Position numbers and translations under genes: made by a program
NCBI RefSeq assembly: GCF_000378125.1
Contig: NZ_KB899242.1
Span: 806,001-870,000 of the forward strand
Reading direction: 5' to 3'
From: Rudaea cellulosilytica DSM 22992
GTDB lineage: Bacteria > Pseudomonadota > Gammaproteobacteria > Xanthomonadales > Rhodanobacteraceae
DNA length: 64,000 bases
The notes under the pieces: model-generated
Databases searched by the model: none
Told to the model about the DNA's origin: nothing
Seen by the model: only the letters and a program-made list of their open reading frames with translations
Shown here: positions 27,616 through 37,062 of the stretch, one piece after another
Position numbering within the stretch: the stretch's first letter is position 1
Layout of the letters: every line of letters starts with the position of its first letter

Positions 27616-29886
27616 CTACGACAGCGACTGCGCCGCCGCGACGATATCCGCCTCGCCCGGCAGAACGAGGAAGGCTGCGCCGGCGAGCGGCGTGTAAGTG
27701 TCGGCGCCGACGACGCGCTTGAACGGCGTCGCGCCGAATCCCGCCTCGGCGATCGCGGTGATGACGCCCTCGCCGACGCCGGCGCTGTGGCGGCCTTCGT
27801 CGACGATGAGGATGCGTTTCGCCGTCTTCGCCTGCGCGGCAATCTGCGCCTCGTTGAGTGGCACCAGCCAGCGCAGGTCGACGACGCGCACTTTCCAGCC
27901 CTGCGCCTTCTCGATCTCGCGCGCGGCGCGCAGGCTCATGGTCACGCCGTTTCCGTAGGTGAAGATGATGAGATCGTTCGCCGCATCGTTGTACACGCGA
28001 GCTTCGCCGAGCGGCATCGCCTGATCGGGCGACGGATACGCGAACGACCATTCGCCGTCGCCGGCCGCGTACAGGTCTTTGCTCATGTACATCGCGATCG
28101 GTTCGAGGAAGATCGCGACGCGGCCGTCGACCTTGGCCAGCGCGGCGAGCGTGCGCAGCATCATCGCCGCATCGTCACCCCGGCTCGGGCAGCCAACGAC
28201 GAGGCCGGGAATGTCGCGCAGCGCGGCGATCGAATTGTCGTTGTGGAAATGCCCGCCGAAGCCGCGCTGGTAGCCGAGTCCGGCCATGCGCACGAGCATC
28301 GGATTCTTGTACTGGTTGTTCGAGAAGAATTGCAGCGACGCCGCCTCGCCGCGAATCTGGTCGCCGGCGTTGTGGAAATAGGCGAGGTACTGGATCTCCG
28401 GAATCGGCAGCATGCCCATGTTGGCGAAGCCCTGCGCCAGACCGAAGATCATCGTCTCGTCGAGCAGGGTGTTGAACACGCGCGCGTTCTTGAACGCCTT
28501 GTGCAAACCTTTCGTAACTGTGTACACACCACCCTTCTGCGCGACGTCCTCGCCGAACAGCAGGCTCTCCGGATACTTCGCCATCAGGTCGTGCAATGCG
28601 TTGTTGATCTGGATTGCCAGATGCCGCGGCGGTTGCTTTTCCGGCAATTTTTCCGCGCCACCGAATGCCTTGACGCGCTGCGTCTCGTAGTCGGCGCGCT
28701 GCGCTTCAGCCTTCACCTTGGCTGCCGAGTACGGCGCCAGTGGCGCGACGACCTCGGCGAGCGAAGTCAGCTTCGGCGTACGATCGGCCTGCTCGGCAGC
28801 GGCGAAGCACTTCGCGCGGAAGTCCTCATAGCGCGCGAGCAGTTGTTCCTTCGTGTACACGCCCGACGCGAGCGCGATCGCCGCGCTGCGCAGCAATGGA
28901 TCGGTCGCTTCGACCGCCATCAACTCCTCGAAGCTGCGCCATTCAATTTCGAAGTCGGTGCCGGCGTGACCCATGATGCGCGTCGTGCGCAGATGCAGGA
29001 AGGTCGGCCGGCGCGTCGTGCGGCAATGATGTACTGCGCGTGCGACGCCTTCGTAGCCCGCCGCGATATCGAGACCGTCGGCGTAGAAATAGTCGAGATC
29101 GCGGCGGCCCGAGAAGCTCGCGGATATCCAATCGGTCGGCGTTTTCACCGAGATGCCGATGCCGTTGTCCTCGCAGACGAACAGCACGGGCGCAGGCAGC
29201 TTCTGGTACGCCGTCCATGCCGCTGCGTTGAATGCGGTCTGCGCGGTGGCGTGGTTCGCGCTCGCATCGCCGAACGAGCAGATCGCGATCGAGTCCGCGG
29301 GCACCGGCAGCGTATGGCCGATGCGCCGTGCCTGCTCGATCGCGACCGCCGTGCCGAGCGCCTTCGGCAGATGCGAGGCGATCGTCGAGGTCTGCGGCAG
29401 TACCCACAGCGGCTTGCTGCCGCAGACCTTGTGGCGACCGCCCGACGCGGGGTCTTCCGCACTCGCCGCGAAGCTCAGTGCCGAATCCATGATCGGGTCC
29501 ATGCCCGGCAGCTTGCGGAAGCGCTCGGCCATGAATCCGCCGCTGCGGTAGTGCAGGAACGCTGGATCGGTATGCCTTGTGAGCCGCGCGACCATCGCGT
29601 TGCCTTCGTGCCCCGACGAGCCGATCGTATAGAACACCTTGTTCTTCACGCGCAGCACGCGCGCCATCAGATCGAGGTGACGGCTGATCAGCTGCGAATC
29701 GAACAACTGCACGAAATCCTCGCGCGTGCACAGGCTGTCCGGCGTGATCGGCGCCGAAGGATGCGCACCGGGAGCCGCAGGCGTGCCGTTCCAGTCGCGC
29801 ACGAACTCGATGAAGTTCGCATCGCAGACCTCGGCGCGGTTGACGTTCTTGTGGCGGGCGGGAATCGGGTTGGCGACGGCGTTCAT
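27616..29886 (-). CDS. Fused alpha/beta E1 component of a 2-oxoacid dehydrogenase
   Basis: 756 residues joining an E1 alpha half (about 1-385) and an E1 beta half (about 420-756). It decarboxylates a 2-oxoacid using thiamine diphosphate and passes the acyl group to a lipoylated E2. The ThDP motif is recognisable at GDASANHATAQTAFNAA near 205, with catalytic-loop residues in FYADGLDIAAGYEG following. The beta half has LLFGEDVAQKGGVY and DEGRHSAGVGE. Fused E1 of this type is usually a branched-chain (2-oxoisovalerate) or unassigned enzyme. No E2 or E3 gene is adjacent, so the substrate stays open. Confidence 0.88.
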   Translation of the reverse strand: MNAVANPIPARHKNVNRAEVCDANFIEFVRDWNGTPAAPGAHPSAPITPDSLCTREDFVQLFDSQLISRHLDLMARVLRVKNKVFYTIGSSGHEGNAMVARLTRHTDPAFLHYRSGGFMAERFRKLPGMDPIMDSALSFAASAEDPASGGRHKVCGSKPLWVLPQTSTIASHLPKALGTAVAIEQARRIGHTLPVPADSIAICSFGDASANHATAQTAFNAAAWTAYQKLPAPVLFVCEDNGIGISVKTPTDWISASFSGRRDLDYFYADGLDIAAGYEGVARAVHHCRTTRRPTFLHLRTTRIMGHAGTDFEIEWRSFEELMAVEATDPLLRSAAIALASGVYTKEQLLARYEDFRAKCFAAAEQADRTPKLTSLAEVVAPLAPYSAAKVKAEAQRADYETQRVKAFGGAEKLPEKQPPRHLAIQINNALHDLMAKYPESLLFGEDVAQKGGVYTVTKGLHKAFKNARVFNTLLDETMIFGLAQGFANMGMLPIPEIQYLAYFHNAGDQIRGEAASLQFFSNNQYKNPMLVRMAGLGYQRGFGGHFHNDNSIAALRDIPGLVVGCPSRGDDAAMMLRTLAALAKVDGRVAIFLEPIAMYMSKDLYAAGDGEWSFAYPSPDQAMPLGEARVYNDAANDLIIFTYGNGVTMSLRAAREIEKAQGWKVRVVDLRWLVPLNEAQIAAQAKTAKRILIVDEGRHSAGVGEGVITAIAEAGFGATPFKRVVGADTYTPLAGAAFLVLPGEADIVAAAQSLS

Positions 29887-29962
29887 AGCGCGCTTTTCGG
29901 GAAAGATTGGCGCGTATTTTATGGCAATCCCACGCCAGCGCGCAGGGCCAATTTCGCCGGAT

Positions 29963-31132
29963 TCAGAAGCCGTAGTGGCCGTAGACGCTCCAGACGAACG
30001 GCGGCGGCACGTTGGTCGCAGCGCAATTGCCGCCGGTCGGGGCGCCGCTGCCGCGGTCGAGCGGCCATTGAGTCAGGAACGGCACCTTGCGGCGGGTGCT
30101 GTTCATCGCCGCACGCAAGTTTTCCGCGGCGACCGGGTCGTCGTAATACGTTTCGGCGACGATCACAGGAGCGTCGCGCCAGCCGAGCGCACCGCTCGAA
30201 TCTTCCTGCCGCAGCGCCCGGTCGAACTGGGTGAACTTGATCGTCTCGTTTGCAGCCGTGTCGCCGTAGACATCGATCGCAAACGTCGCCGGATAACGCG
30301 GGTTGCCGCCGCCGATGTCGTAGACGTAGCGCATGTGGCGCACGCGCGAACGCATGACGTCAGGGTCATCGTCGGTCAACGACGAGAAGCCGATCGTGTC
30401 GGCGCTGCCGAATGCCGCGTAGTAGTCCTGCCAGAGCGTGCGCACGGCGCGGCTCCAATCCGTGTTGCGCGGGTACTTCCATGGATCGGGGATGAAGGGC
30501 AGATCCGAATCGCGCGGCAGCGATTCGACACCGAGATCGATGAGGTATGCGAGCCCCGCTCCCGCCACCGCCGGGCGAATGGCATGAATGAAATTCCAGT
30601 ATTCGCCGACCAGCGACGGATCGAAGTTGTCGTTAGGCGGATAAATCACGCCGACCGGAAAGAAACGAAACAACACAGCGTGAAACCCCGCAGCTCTCAC
30701 GTCGGCGAGCAGATCCGCCACGTTCTGCGCCGCCTGCGTAACCGCGGCCGGATTGCTCGAATCGATCGCCGTTCCCGTCGGCACGCTATGGGCGAAATAG
30801 ACGCCGAGGCTCAGCCGCGCCTGGCCGGAAGCAAACATTGCCGCGAGTTGCGCGCGTACCTGGGTGCGTACTTCGGCATGGTGATAGTTCGGCACGATGC
30901 CGTAGGGCTCACGATCGCAGCCCGGCCCCAGCGTGTACCAGAGAAAATTGCTGCCACCGCGCAGTGGACCGACATAGGGAAACTGGCGCGTCGGCGGGGT
31001 GTCGCGCGGCCCGATCGGCAGACGCGGCGGGACCGCGGCGGCGAATGCCGAACACGCGGCCAGCGCCAACGCCAGCAGCGTCGCCGCGCGCCGCAGCAAA
31101 CCGCCTGCGCGCCTGCCGACGAACACGATCAC
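29963..31132 (-). CDS. Secreted protein of unknown function
   Basis: 389 residues from GTG 31132, which overlaps the stop of the upstream GST gene. The N-terminus is a signal peptide (RRAATLLALALAACSAFAA), possibly with a lipobox-like AAC. The body shows features of a barrel-like enzyme: LSLGVYFAHS, FHAVLFRFFPVG, GLAYLIDLGVES, FAIDVYGD, PVIVAETYYDD. These look like successive beta strands of a TIM barrel such as a glycosidase, but I cannot name the family. Coupled translation with the GST may be only physical. Confidence 0.6.
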   Translation of the reverse strand: MIVFVGRRAGGLLRRAATLLALALAACSAFAAAVPPRLPIGPRDTPPTRQFPYVGPLRGGSNFLWYTLGPGCDREPYGIVPNYHHAEVRTQVRAQLAAMFASGQARLSLGVYFAHSVPTGTAIDSSNPAAVTQAAQNVADLLADVRAAGFHAVLFRFFPVGVIYPPNDNFDPSLVGEYWNFIHAIRPAVAGAGLAYLIDLGVESLPRDSDLPFIPDPWKYPRNTDWSRAVRTLWQDYYAAFGSADTIGFSSLTDDDPDVMRSRVRHMRYVYDIGGGNPRYPATFAIDVYGDTAANETIKFTQFDRALRQEDSSGALGWRDAPVIVAETYYDDPVAAENLRAAMNSTRRKVPFLTQWPLDRGSGAPTGGNCAATNVPPPFVWSVYGHYGF

Positions 31133-31731
31133 CCCTGCATGCGCACGAACCGCGGCCGCGCCTGCACGCGCGCAAGCCAGGCGCAGATCGCCGGATATGC
31201 GGCAAGATCGAAGCCGCCATCCGCCGCACAATGGGTGTAGGCGAACAATGCGATGTCGGCGATGGTGTAGTCGTCGCCGACAAAGAAGTCTCGGCCGACG
31301 AGGTGCTTTTCCATCACGTCGAGCGCCTGCGCGCCGCGCTCGATCAGACGCGGCAGGTCAGCGCGGCGTGCATGATCGGCCGGCAGCCAGCGACAGATGA
31401 AACGTGCCACGGCGACATATGGCTCATGGCTGTACTGCTCGAAGAACATCCATTGCAGCACCTGTGCGCGCAACCAGACGTCCCCCGGCAGGTAAGGCGT
31501 ACCCTCGGCCAGGAAGTTCAGGATCGCGTTCGATTCGGACAGGCGTCGGCCGTCGTCGAGTTCGAGCAGCGGCACTTTGCCGTTGGCATTCTTGGCGAGG
31601 AATTGCGGCGTACGCGTCTCGCCGTTCGCGCTGTCGATGTCGATCCAGCGGTAGGGGCTCTGCAATTGTTCGAGCAGCAACTGCACCTTGTAGCAGTTGC
31701 CGCTGGATTTCATGCCGTAGACGGTGACCAC
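31129..31731 (-). CDS. Glutathione S-transferase-like protein
   Basis: 200 residues from GTG 31731, with AGGAG 8 bases upstream. The N-terminal thioredoxin-like domain has MKSSGNCYKVQLLLEQL, GKVPLLELDDG and LSESNAILNFLAEG (the glutathione-binding Glu-Ser pair). The C-terminal helical domain ends YTHCAADGGFDLAAYPAICAWL. It conjugates or reduces substrates with glutathione in the cytoplasm. The substrate is not evident. Confidence 0.9.
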   Translation of the reverse strand: MVTVYGMKSSGNCYKVQLLLEQLQSPYRWIDIDSANGETRTPQFLAKNANGKVPLLELDDGRRLSESNAILNFLAEGTPYLPGDVWLRAQVLQWMFFEQYSHEPYVAVARFICRWLPADHARRADLPRLIERGAQALDVMEKHLVGRDFFVGDDYTIADIALFAYTHCAADGGFDLAAYPAICAWLARVQARPRFVRMQG

Positions 31732-31791
31732 GCCAAGTCTCCTTTGCGACCCATTACTGTGCGCGGCGCGATGTGTCGTCGAACGTCACAT

Positions 31792-32334
31792 TCAGCGCTT
31801 GCGTGCCCGCCACTCCTCTCGCGACTGGCCCCAGATGTCGCAAACCTTGTCGCTGAACGGTGGCGGCAACGCAGTCTGCCGCAACAAGCGTGAACCGAGC
31901 CTTGCCGCGACGGCAGCCGAATTCACGTTGGCCGACTCGATACAGTGGATCACGTCGTTCCAGCCGAGGTGGTCGAAAGCCCAATCGATCGCGGCGCTCG
32001 CCGCCTCGGTCGCGTAGCCTTTGCCGGTCGCTTCGCGCGCGAGGCCCCAGCCGACTTCGGTGCCGGGCCAACCCTCGGGCATCCATGGGCCGATGCGACC
32101 GATCCAGCGACCACTCGCCTTCTCGATCACCGAGAACATGCTGAAGCCCTGCATCGTCCACGCCCCGGCCATCGTAAGGAATCCGCGCCACGCCGCCGCA
32201 CGCGGCTGTGCGCCGCCGATGAAACGCGCCGACTCCTCGTCGGCCATGAACGCGGCCCAGGCGTCGAAATCCTCGCGCGCGATCGGACGCAGGATCAGAC
32301 GCGGGGTTTCGATACGGATCGTTTCGAGCGACAC
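31792..32334 (-). CDS. GNAT-family N-acetyltransferase (RimJ/RimL type)
   Basis: 180 residues. The pattern TPRLILRPIAREDFDAW, then GRIGPWMPEGWPGTEVGWGL, then GKGYATEAASAAIDWAF is the acetyl-CoA-binding GNAT core of the RimJ/RimL branch, followed by NVNSAAVAARLGSRLL. It transfers acetyl from acetyl-CoA to an amine, either a protein N-terminus or a small molecule. It sits 4 bases downstream of the glutaryl-CoA dehydrogenase gene on the same strand. Confidence 0.88.
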   Translation of the reverse strand: MSLETIRIETPRLILRPIAREDFDAWAAFMADEESARFIGGAQPRAAAWRGFLTMAGAWTMQGFSMFSVIEKASGRWIGRIGPWMPEGWPGTEVGWGLAREATGKGYATEAASAAIDWAFDHLGWNDVIHCIESANVNSAAVAARLGSRLLRQTALPPPFSDKVCDIWGQSREEWRARKR

Positions 32335-32338
32335 GCGA

Positions 32339-33511
32339 TCAGAACGCGTTGATGCCGGTCACCTCACGCCCAACAACGAGCTGGTGTACGGTCTCGGTGC
32401 CTTCGTAGGTGATGACGGATTCGAGGTTGAGCGCATGGCGGATCGGGCTGTGCTCGGTCGTGATGCCGGCTGCGCCGAGGATGTCGCGGCATTCGCGCGC
32501 AATATCGATCGCCATGCGGCAGTTGTTCCATTTCGCCAGGCTGACCTGCGTCGGCTGCATCTTACCCGCGTCCTTGAGGCGGCCGAGCTGCAGCGACAGC
32601 AGCTGCGCCAGCGTGATCCGGCGCGCCATGTCGGCGAGCTTGATCTGCACCGCCTGCGTCGCCGCGATCGGACGCTTGAACAGCATGCGGTTCTTTGCAT
32701 ACTCGGTCGTCTCGGCGAAACAGGCGATCGCCGCGCCGATCGGACCCCAAGTGATGCCGTAGCGCGCCTGCGTGAGGCAGCCGAGCGGGCCCTTCAGCCC
32801 CTTCACGTTCGGCAGGCGGTTCGCGTCGGGCACGCGTACGTTGTCGAAGAACAGGCCGCTGGTCACCGACGCGCGCAGGCTCATCTTCTTGTGCACTTCC
32901 TGCGCGGCGAAACCTTTGCTGTCGGTCGGCACGATGAAGCCCTGAATGCCGTCGTCGGTCTGCGCCCAGACGATCGCGATCTGGGCGAGATTGCCGTTCG
33001 TGATCCACATCTTCGCGCCGTTGATGACCCAGTCGCCGCCATCTCTCTTCGCGTGCGTTTTCATGTTGGCCGGGTCGGAACCACCGTGCGGTTCGGTCAG
33101 ACCGAAACAGCCGATCACTTTGCCGGCCGCCATCTGCGGCAGCCATTGCTTCTTCTGTTCCTCGCTGCCGTAGGCGTAGATCGGATACATGCACAGCGAG
33201 GACTGCACCGAGGCGAAGCTGCGCAGGCCCGAATCGCCGCGCTCGAGTTCCTGGCAGATCAGGCCGTAGCTGACCCCGTTCATGCCGGCGCAACCGTATT
33301 CGGCCGGCAGCGTGGCACCGAGCAGGCCGAGCTCGGCCATCTCGGCAATCAGCTCGGTCGGAAAGCGCGCCTTGTCGAAGCAATCGCCGATGATCGGCAG
33401 CACGCGCTCGTCGGTGAAGCGCGCGACGGTGTCCTGCACCATGCGCTCCTCTTCGGTGAGCAGCGAGCGGACGTCGTAGAGATCGACGGGATTGAGCGCA
33501 ACAGCGGCCAT
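32339..33511 (-). CDS. gcdH: Glutaryl-CoA dehydrogenase
   Basis: 390 residues from ATG 33511 (TGGAG upstream). The enzyme oxidises and decarboxylates glutaryl-CoA to crotonyl-CoA with FAD in lysine/tryptophan breakdown. Acyl-CoA dehydrogenase features: CFGLTEPHGGSDPANM, WITNG, and the catalytic Glu in YEGTETVHQLVVGREVTG near 370. The short LPNVKGLKGPLGCLTQARYG and the C-terminal GREVTGINAF match the GCDH branch. It shares a pathway theme with the ALDH7 gene at 14206, though the two are 18 kb apart. Confidence 0.88.
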   Translation of the reverse strand: MAAVALNPVDLYDVRSLLTEEERMVQDTVARFTDERVLPIIGDCFDKARFPTELIAEMAELGLLGATLPAEYGCAGMNGVSYGLICQELERGDSGLRSFASVQSSLCMYPIYAYGSEEQKKQWLPQMAAGKVIGCFGLTEPHGGSDPANMKTHAKRDGGDWVINGAKMWITNGNLAQIAIVWAQTDDGIQGFIVPTDSKGFAAQEVHKKMSLRASVTSGLFFDNVRVPDANRLPNVKGLKGPLGCLTQARYGITWGPIGAAIACFAETTEYAKNRMLFKRPIAATQAVQIKLADMARRITLAQLLSLQLGRLKDAGKMQPTQVSLAKWNNCRMAIDIARECRDILGAAGITTEHSPIRHALNLESVITYEGTETVHQLVVGREVTGINAF

Positions 33512-33560
33512 GTATAACTCCAAAATTTCAAGAATGCGGGCAACTCGCGCCGGCGTTGAG

Positions 33561-33624
33561 CGGCGGCAAAGCCGCCGACTGCAACGGCGGCAGTTATTGC
33601 TGCGGCCGAGCCGTCGGCAATAAC
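33561..33624 (+). repeat. Two hairpins upstream of the deacetylase gene
   Basis: CGGCGGC, loop AAA, GCCGCCG at 33561-33577 is a perfect 7-bp stem. GTTATTGC (33593-33600) pairs with GCAATAAC (33617-33624) and encloses CGGC-cga-GCCG. Both lie between the divergent gcdH and polysaccharide deacetylase genes, 55 bases before the latter's start. Neither is followed by a T-run. The GGC-NNN-GCC core of the first resembles the one at 518-532. Confidence 0.65.
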
Positions 33625-33678
33625 AGGCTATTCTATGTGGCCGCCATTGGTCGAGTCACCAGCCAGATTTATCGCAAC

Positions 33679-34500
33679 ATGAAGGTACCAATTCTCACCT
33701 ACCACTCGAGCAACATCGACGGCAACGACTACGTCACCAACAATCACGTCGCGCTCGCCGAGGACCTGCACACCATCGCGCGACTGGGCTTGCGCATCGT
33801 GCCGGTCGCGCGTGTCGTCGACGTGCTGCTCGGCGAGGCGCCGCCTGCGAGCGTGAAAAACGCCGTCGCGCTGACCTGCGACGACGGCTCGTACTTCGAC
33901 TGGCACGACATGAAGCATCCGCGCCATGGCCCGCAGCGCGGCTTTGCCGGCATTCTGCGCGATCACACGGCGCGCACCGGCCAGCCCGCGCAAATGACCA
34001 GCTTCGTCATCGTCTCGCCCGAGGCGCGTGCGGTACTCGACGTCACCTGCATGGCCGGCCGCGACTGGTGGCGCGATGACTGGTGGCGCGACGCGGCGTC
34101 GGAAGGCGTCATCGCGATCGAAAACCACAGCTGGGACCACAACCATGCAACCCTGCCGCGCACTGTGCAGCGCGAACAGAACAAAGGCACTTTTGAGACG
34201 ATCGACAGCTACGCCGACGCCGATGCGGAGATTCGCGCCGCCGCGGACTGGCTCAATGTCCACCTCGCCCCGAATCGCAGCACGCTGTTCGCCTACCCCT
34301 ACGGCGAATGGAACGACTACCTCGTGCGCGAATATCTGCCGCATTACATACACGAACACCGCCTGCGTGCCGCGTTCACCGGCGAGCCACATCCGGTCGA
34401 GGCGAACACCGATCGCTGGCTGCTGCCGCGCTATGTCTGCGGCCCCCACTGGAAAACGCCGGACGAACTGGAGAGCCTGCTGCGCGGGATGCGCGTTTAA
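33679..34500 (+). CDS. Polysaccharide deacetylase-family protein (CE4-like)
   Basis: 273 residues from ATG 33679. The opening MKVPILTYHSSN, then ALTCDDGSYFDW near 75 (the catalytic Asp and metal Asp) and ENHSWDHNHATL near 150 (the metal histidines) follow the NodB-homology order of CE4 deacetylases. YPYGEWND near 210 supplies the later motif. No signal peptide is visible. Two WWRD repeats (RDWWRDDWWRD) form an unusual insert before the second motif. The substrate could be a cell-surface sugar polymer. Confidence 0.8.
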   Translation: MKVPILTYHSSNIDGNDYVTNNHVALAEDLHTIARLGLRIVPVARVVDVLLGEAPPASVKNAVALTCDDGSYFDWHDMKHPRHGPQRGFAGILRDHTARTGQPAQMTSFVIVSPEARAVLDVTCMAGRDWWRDDWWRDAASEGVIAIENHSWDHNHATLPRTVQREQNKGTFETIDSYADADAEIRAAADWLNVHLAPNRSTLFAYPYGEWNDYLVREYLPHYIHEHRLRAAFTGEPHPVEANTDRWLLPRYVCGPHWKTPDELESLLRGMRV

Positions 34501-34509
34501 CTACCGCAC

Positions 34510-36387
34510 TCACTGCACGCGGTCTTTCTCCAGCACGACGAGATCGAGATTCGCCTCGACGCCGTCGAGGCGCAGCTGCCAGTTGGCCTCCGCCGCATCT
34601 GAGCACGCGGTACAGCGATAGATCAGCAAATTGCCCTCGTCGTACAGAAGCTGCGCGGGCGCGTCGTTCGCACGCACGACCTTCACGTTCATCGCCGCGG
34701 CGGCGGGAATGCGGTTGGTCAGCACGATGACGTCGCCCGCGCCCGCGATGAAGTCGAAGGCGAGCGGCGACGGCGCCGCGTGCGCCGCATCGATGCCGAC
34801 CTGCATGCGCGCCAGGCGTGTCGCACGCGCGCCTTCGGCGGGCGCGATCGCATGGACATGCGAATACAACGCCAATCCGCCGATGTCGCGGTCCGGCGCA
34901 ATACCTACGGCTTTCGCGACACGCGCGGGAATACCGGCGAGATGCGCGCCGGGACGGGTGCCGCCGAAACGCAGGTCCGGCCAAGCACCGCAGGCATTGC
35001 GCACGCTCGTCGCCAGCGACCGCTCGATCGCGGTCGCCAGCCGTGCATGCAATGTCGCCGGTTCGCACAGCACCGTGCCGAGCGCATCGATCTGGCGCAT
35101 CGACAGCGGCGATCCCGGCACGACGATGTAGCCGTCTTCGCTCTGCACGATGTCGCGGAACGGATTCGCATGCGGCATCGCGCGCACGCCGTGCAGATCG
35201 CGCAGGAAGAAACCGAACGGCACGATCGAGAGCAACGCGCACGCGGCGAACGCGACCAGTGCGGCCGCGCGCCATCCCTCGCGCGGGCTGGTGAACCCTT
35301 CGTACCAGCCCGCGGCAACGATGAAGGCCAATGGCGGCAGACAGGACGGCACCATCCAGATCGGCGTCCACGCGCGCGCGATGACGACGAACACGATCTG
35401 CGCGACGAGAAACAGCGCTGCCGCGAACGTCCAGCGCCGCAACGGCGTCACGCGCATCGACAGCGAGGCAATACCGCCGATCGCCAGCGCGATGCACAGA
35501 CAATAGAGCCACCAGGCAAGCTTGGCGCTCGCGAGCTTCCACGGCGTCAACAGCAACAATCCGACCCAGGCGCCGCCGACAAACAGCGCCGCGATGAACT
35601 TCGGCACGCGCATGACGATGCTGTTGCCGAGATCTTTCGCTGCGTAGTCCCCCAATGTGCGCCGCCACACGTCGTTGATCGGCTCCGGATCGAGCCAGGG
35701 CGGCAGCAGGCTCAACAACACGACCGCCACCGCAATGGCAAGCAACGCCAGCGCGGAAACGGAACGATTCCGCCACAAGACGGCGCCGCCGGCAACGGCG
35801 AGATACGGCAACGTCGTGGGATGAGCGTGCACGCACGCCGAGGCAGCGAGGCCGAACAGCAGCGCGTTGCCGACCGAGAGATGGGTACGCAAGCGCCATG
35901 CGGCGAGGCCGAGCAGCAGCACGGTCGTCTCGACCAGCGCGGGATGGCTTGGAAACATCATTGAGGCGGTCGACCATCCGGCCACCGCCAAGCTCACGGC
36001 GAAAGCGAGCCCGAAGCGTTCATCGACGAGGCGGGTGCCAATTCGCCAAGCGAGGAAGTACTTCAGGGCCGCAAGGATCTGGATCGTCACCGCCGCCGCG
36101 GCAAGGCGCCCGGTCAAAGCGATCGGCAGCGCGAGCAGGTAGTGCCACCACGGACCCAGCTCGGCGATCTGGTTGATCGGCGGACCGGCGCGCGGAAAAT
36201 GCTCGCCGTGCGCGATCAAGGTCGACCAGTACATATCGCGCCAGAAGTCGGTGACGCCGGCGGAGTGCAAACCTGCCGCAACGTGCAGGGCAAGCATCAA
36301 GTAGCAGAATGCCGCAGCCGCGATGCGCCAATGGCGCGGGTTCGGCGCGGCAGCGAGCGACGGCGGGCGGGCAAGCGATTCGGACAT
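34510..36387 (-). CDS. Large polytopic membrane protein, glycosyltransferase-like
   Basis: 625 residues from ATG 36387 (MSESLARPPSL); ATG 36414 in frame is the alternative. About ten hydrophobic segments occupy the first 390 residues, including AFCYLMLALHVAAGL and GGAVLWRNRSVSALALLAIA. An acidic first loop (GVTDFWRDMYW) sits where GT39/GT83-type enzymes have catalytic residues. The last 230 residues are soluble. The family is not certain. It is convergent with the deacetylase gene, which may mean a shared role in surface polysaccharide. Confidence 0.65.
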   Translation of the reverse strand: MSESLARPPSLAAAPNPRHWRIAAAAFCYLMLALHVAAGLHSAGVTDFWRDMYWSTLIAHGEHFPRAGPPINQIAELGPWWHYLLALPIALTGRLAAAAVTIQILAALKYFLAWRIGTRLVDERFGLAFAVSLAVAGWSTASMMFPSHPALVETTVLLLGLAAWRLRTHLSVGNALLFGLAASACVHAHPTTLPYLAVAGGAVLWRNRSVSALALLAIAVAVVLLSLLPPWLDPEPINDVWRRTLGDYAAKDLGNSIVMRVPKFIAALFVGGAWVGLLLLTPWKLASAKLAWWLYCLCIALAIGGIASLSMRVTPLRRWTFAAALFLVAQIVFVVIARAWTPIWMVPSCLPPLAFIVAAGWYEGFTSPREGWRAAALVAFAACALLSIVPFGFFLRDLHGVRAMPHANPFRDIVQSEDGYIVVPGSPLSMRQIDALGTVLCEPATLHARLATAIERSLATSVRNACGAWPDLRFGGTRPGAHLAGIPARVAKAVGIAPDRDIGGLALYSHVHAIAPAEGARATRLARMQVGIDAAHAAPSPLAFDFIAGAGDVIVLTNRIPAAAAMNVKVVRANDAPAQLLYDEGNLLIYRCTACSDAAEANWQLRLDGVEANLDLVVLEKDRVQ

Positions 36388-36511
36388 CGGTCGGCGGCGC
36401 AAAAGTTGCCGCATCCTAACCGATTCCGCGCGCCGCGCCGTCGCGGCAGACGTTGGGATTTGGCGCCAACTCCGCTACCCTTCGCCTCCCCCTCAGATCG
36501 TTTTCGCGACC

Positions 36512-37036
36512 ATGCTACGTCCTGCCCTGCACACCTTGCCCGAAGCGCTGCGCAGCTTCATCACGATCACCGAGGTCGACGATGCCGAATTCCTCGTCGG
36601 CGCGCTGTTCCAGCGCAAGTTCGGCCATCCCGCGCCCGATTTCCCGCGCCACATCGTCGCACTCTACCGCGACGCGGATGGCGCAACGCACGTGCTCGGC
36701 TACTCGCACATGCGCCCGTTCGGCGACATCTACCTGTCCGGCGGCTCGTGCAGCAACGGCGAGATGGTCAAGCGCATGCAGGCGCACGAGCGCGACGCGT
36801 TGTATGCGGCCGGCGGCACCTGGTTCGTCATTCTCAAGTACGCGTTCGAGCGCTATGCCGACTGCTGCGACGCGTTCTTCGGCTACACCGGCGATCCGCG
36901 CGCGCGCGAAGTCGCGGTCGCCGCGGGCTGGATTCCGACCGAATACGAAAACCTCTACGTCAACTGGCACAAGCCGCTGCCCGATTCGTTCCGCCGCGCG
37001 CTGCTGGCCAAGGCGCACGCGGTCGGCGAATTCTGA
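36512..37036 (+). CDS. Conserved hypothetical protein
   Basis: 174 residues, soluble, no signal peptide. Strand-helix patterns such as DDAEFLVGALFQRKFG, HIVALYRDADGATHVLGYSH and WFVILKYAFERYADCCDAFFGYTG resemble an acetyltransferase-like fold, but no diagnostic acetyl-CoA motif is present. It is followed 26 bases later by cytochrome b561 on the same strand. I do not recognise the family. Confidence 0.65.
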   Translation: MLRPALHTLPEALRSFITITEVDDAEFLVGALFQRKFGHPAPDFPRHIVALYRDADGATHVLGYSHMRPFGDIYLSGGSCSNGEMVKRMQAHERDALYAAGGTWFVILKYAFERYADCCDAFFGYTGDPRAREVAVAAGWIPTEYENLYVNWHKPLPDSFRRALLAKAHAVGEF

Positions 37037-37062
37037 CGCGCGGCATTCCCGGGGAGATCACG

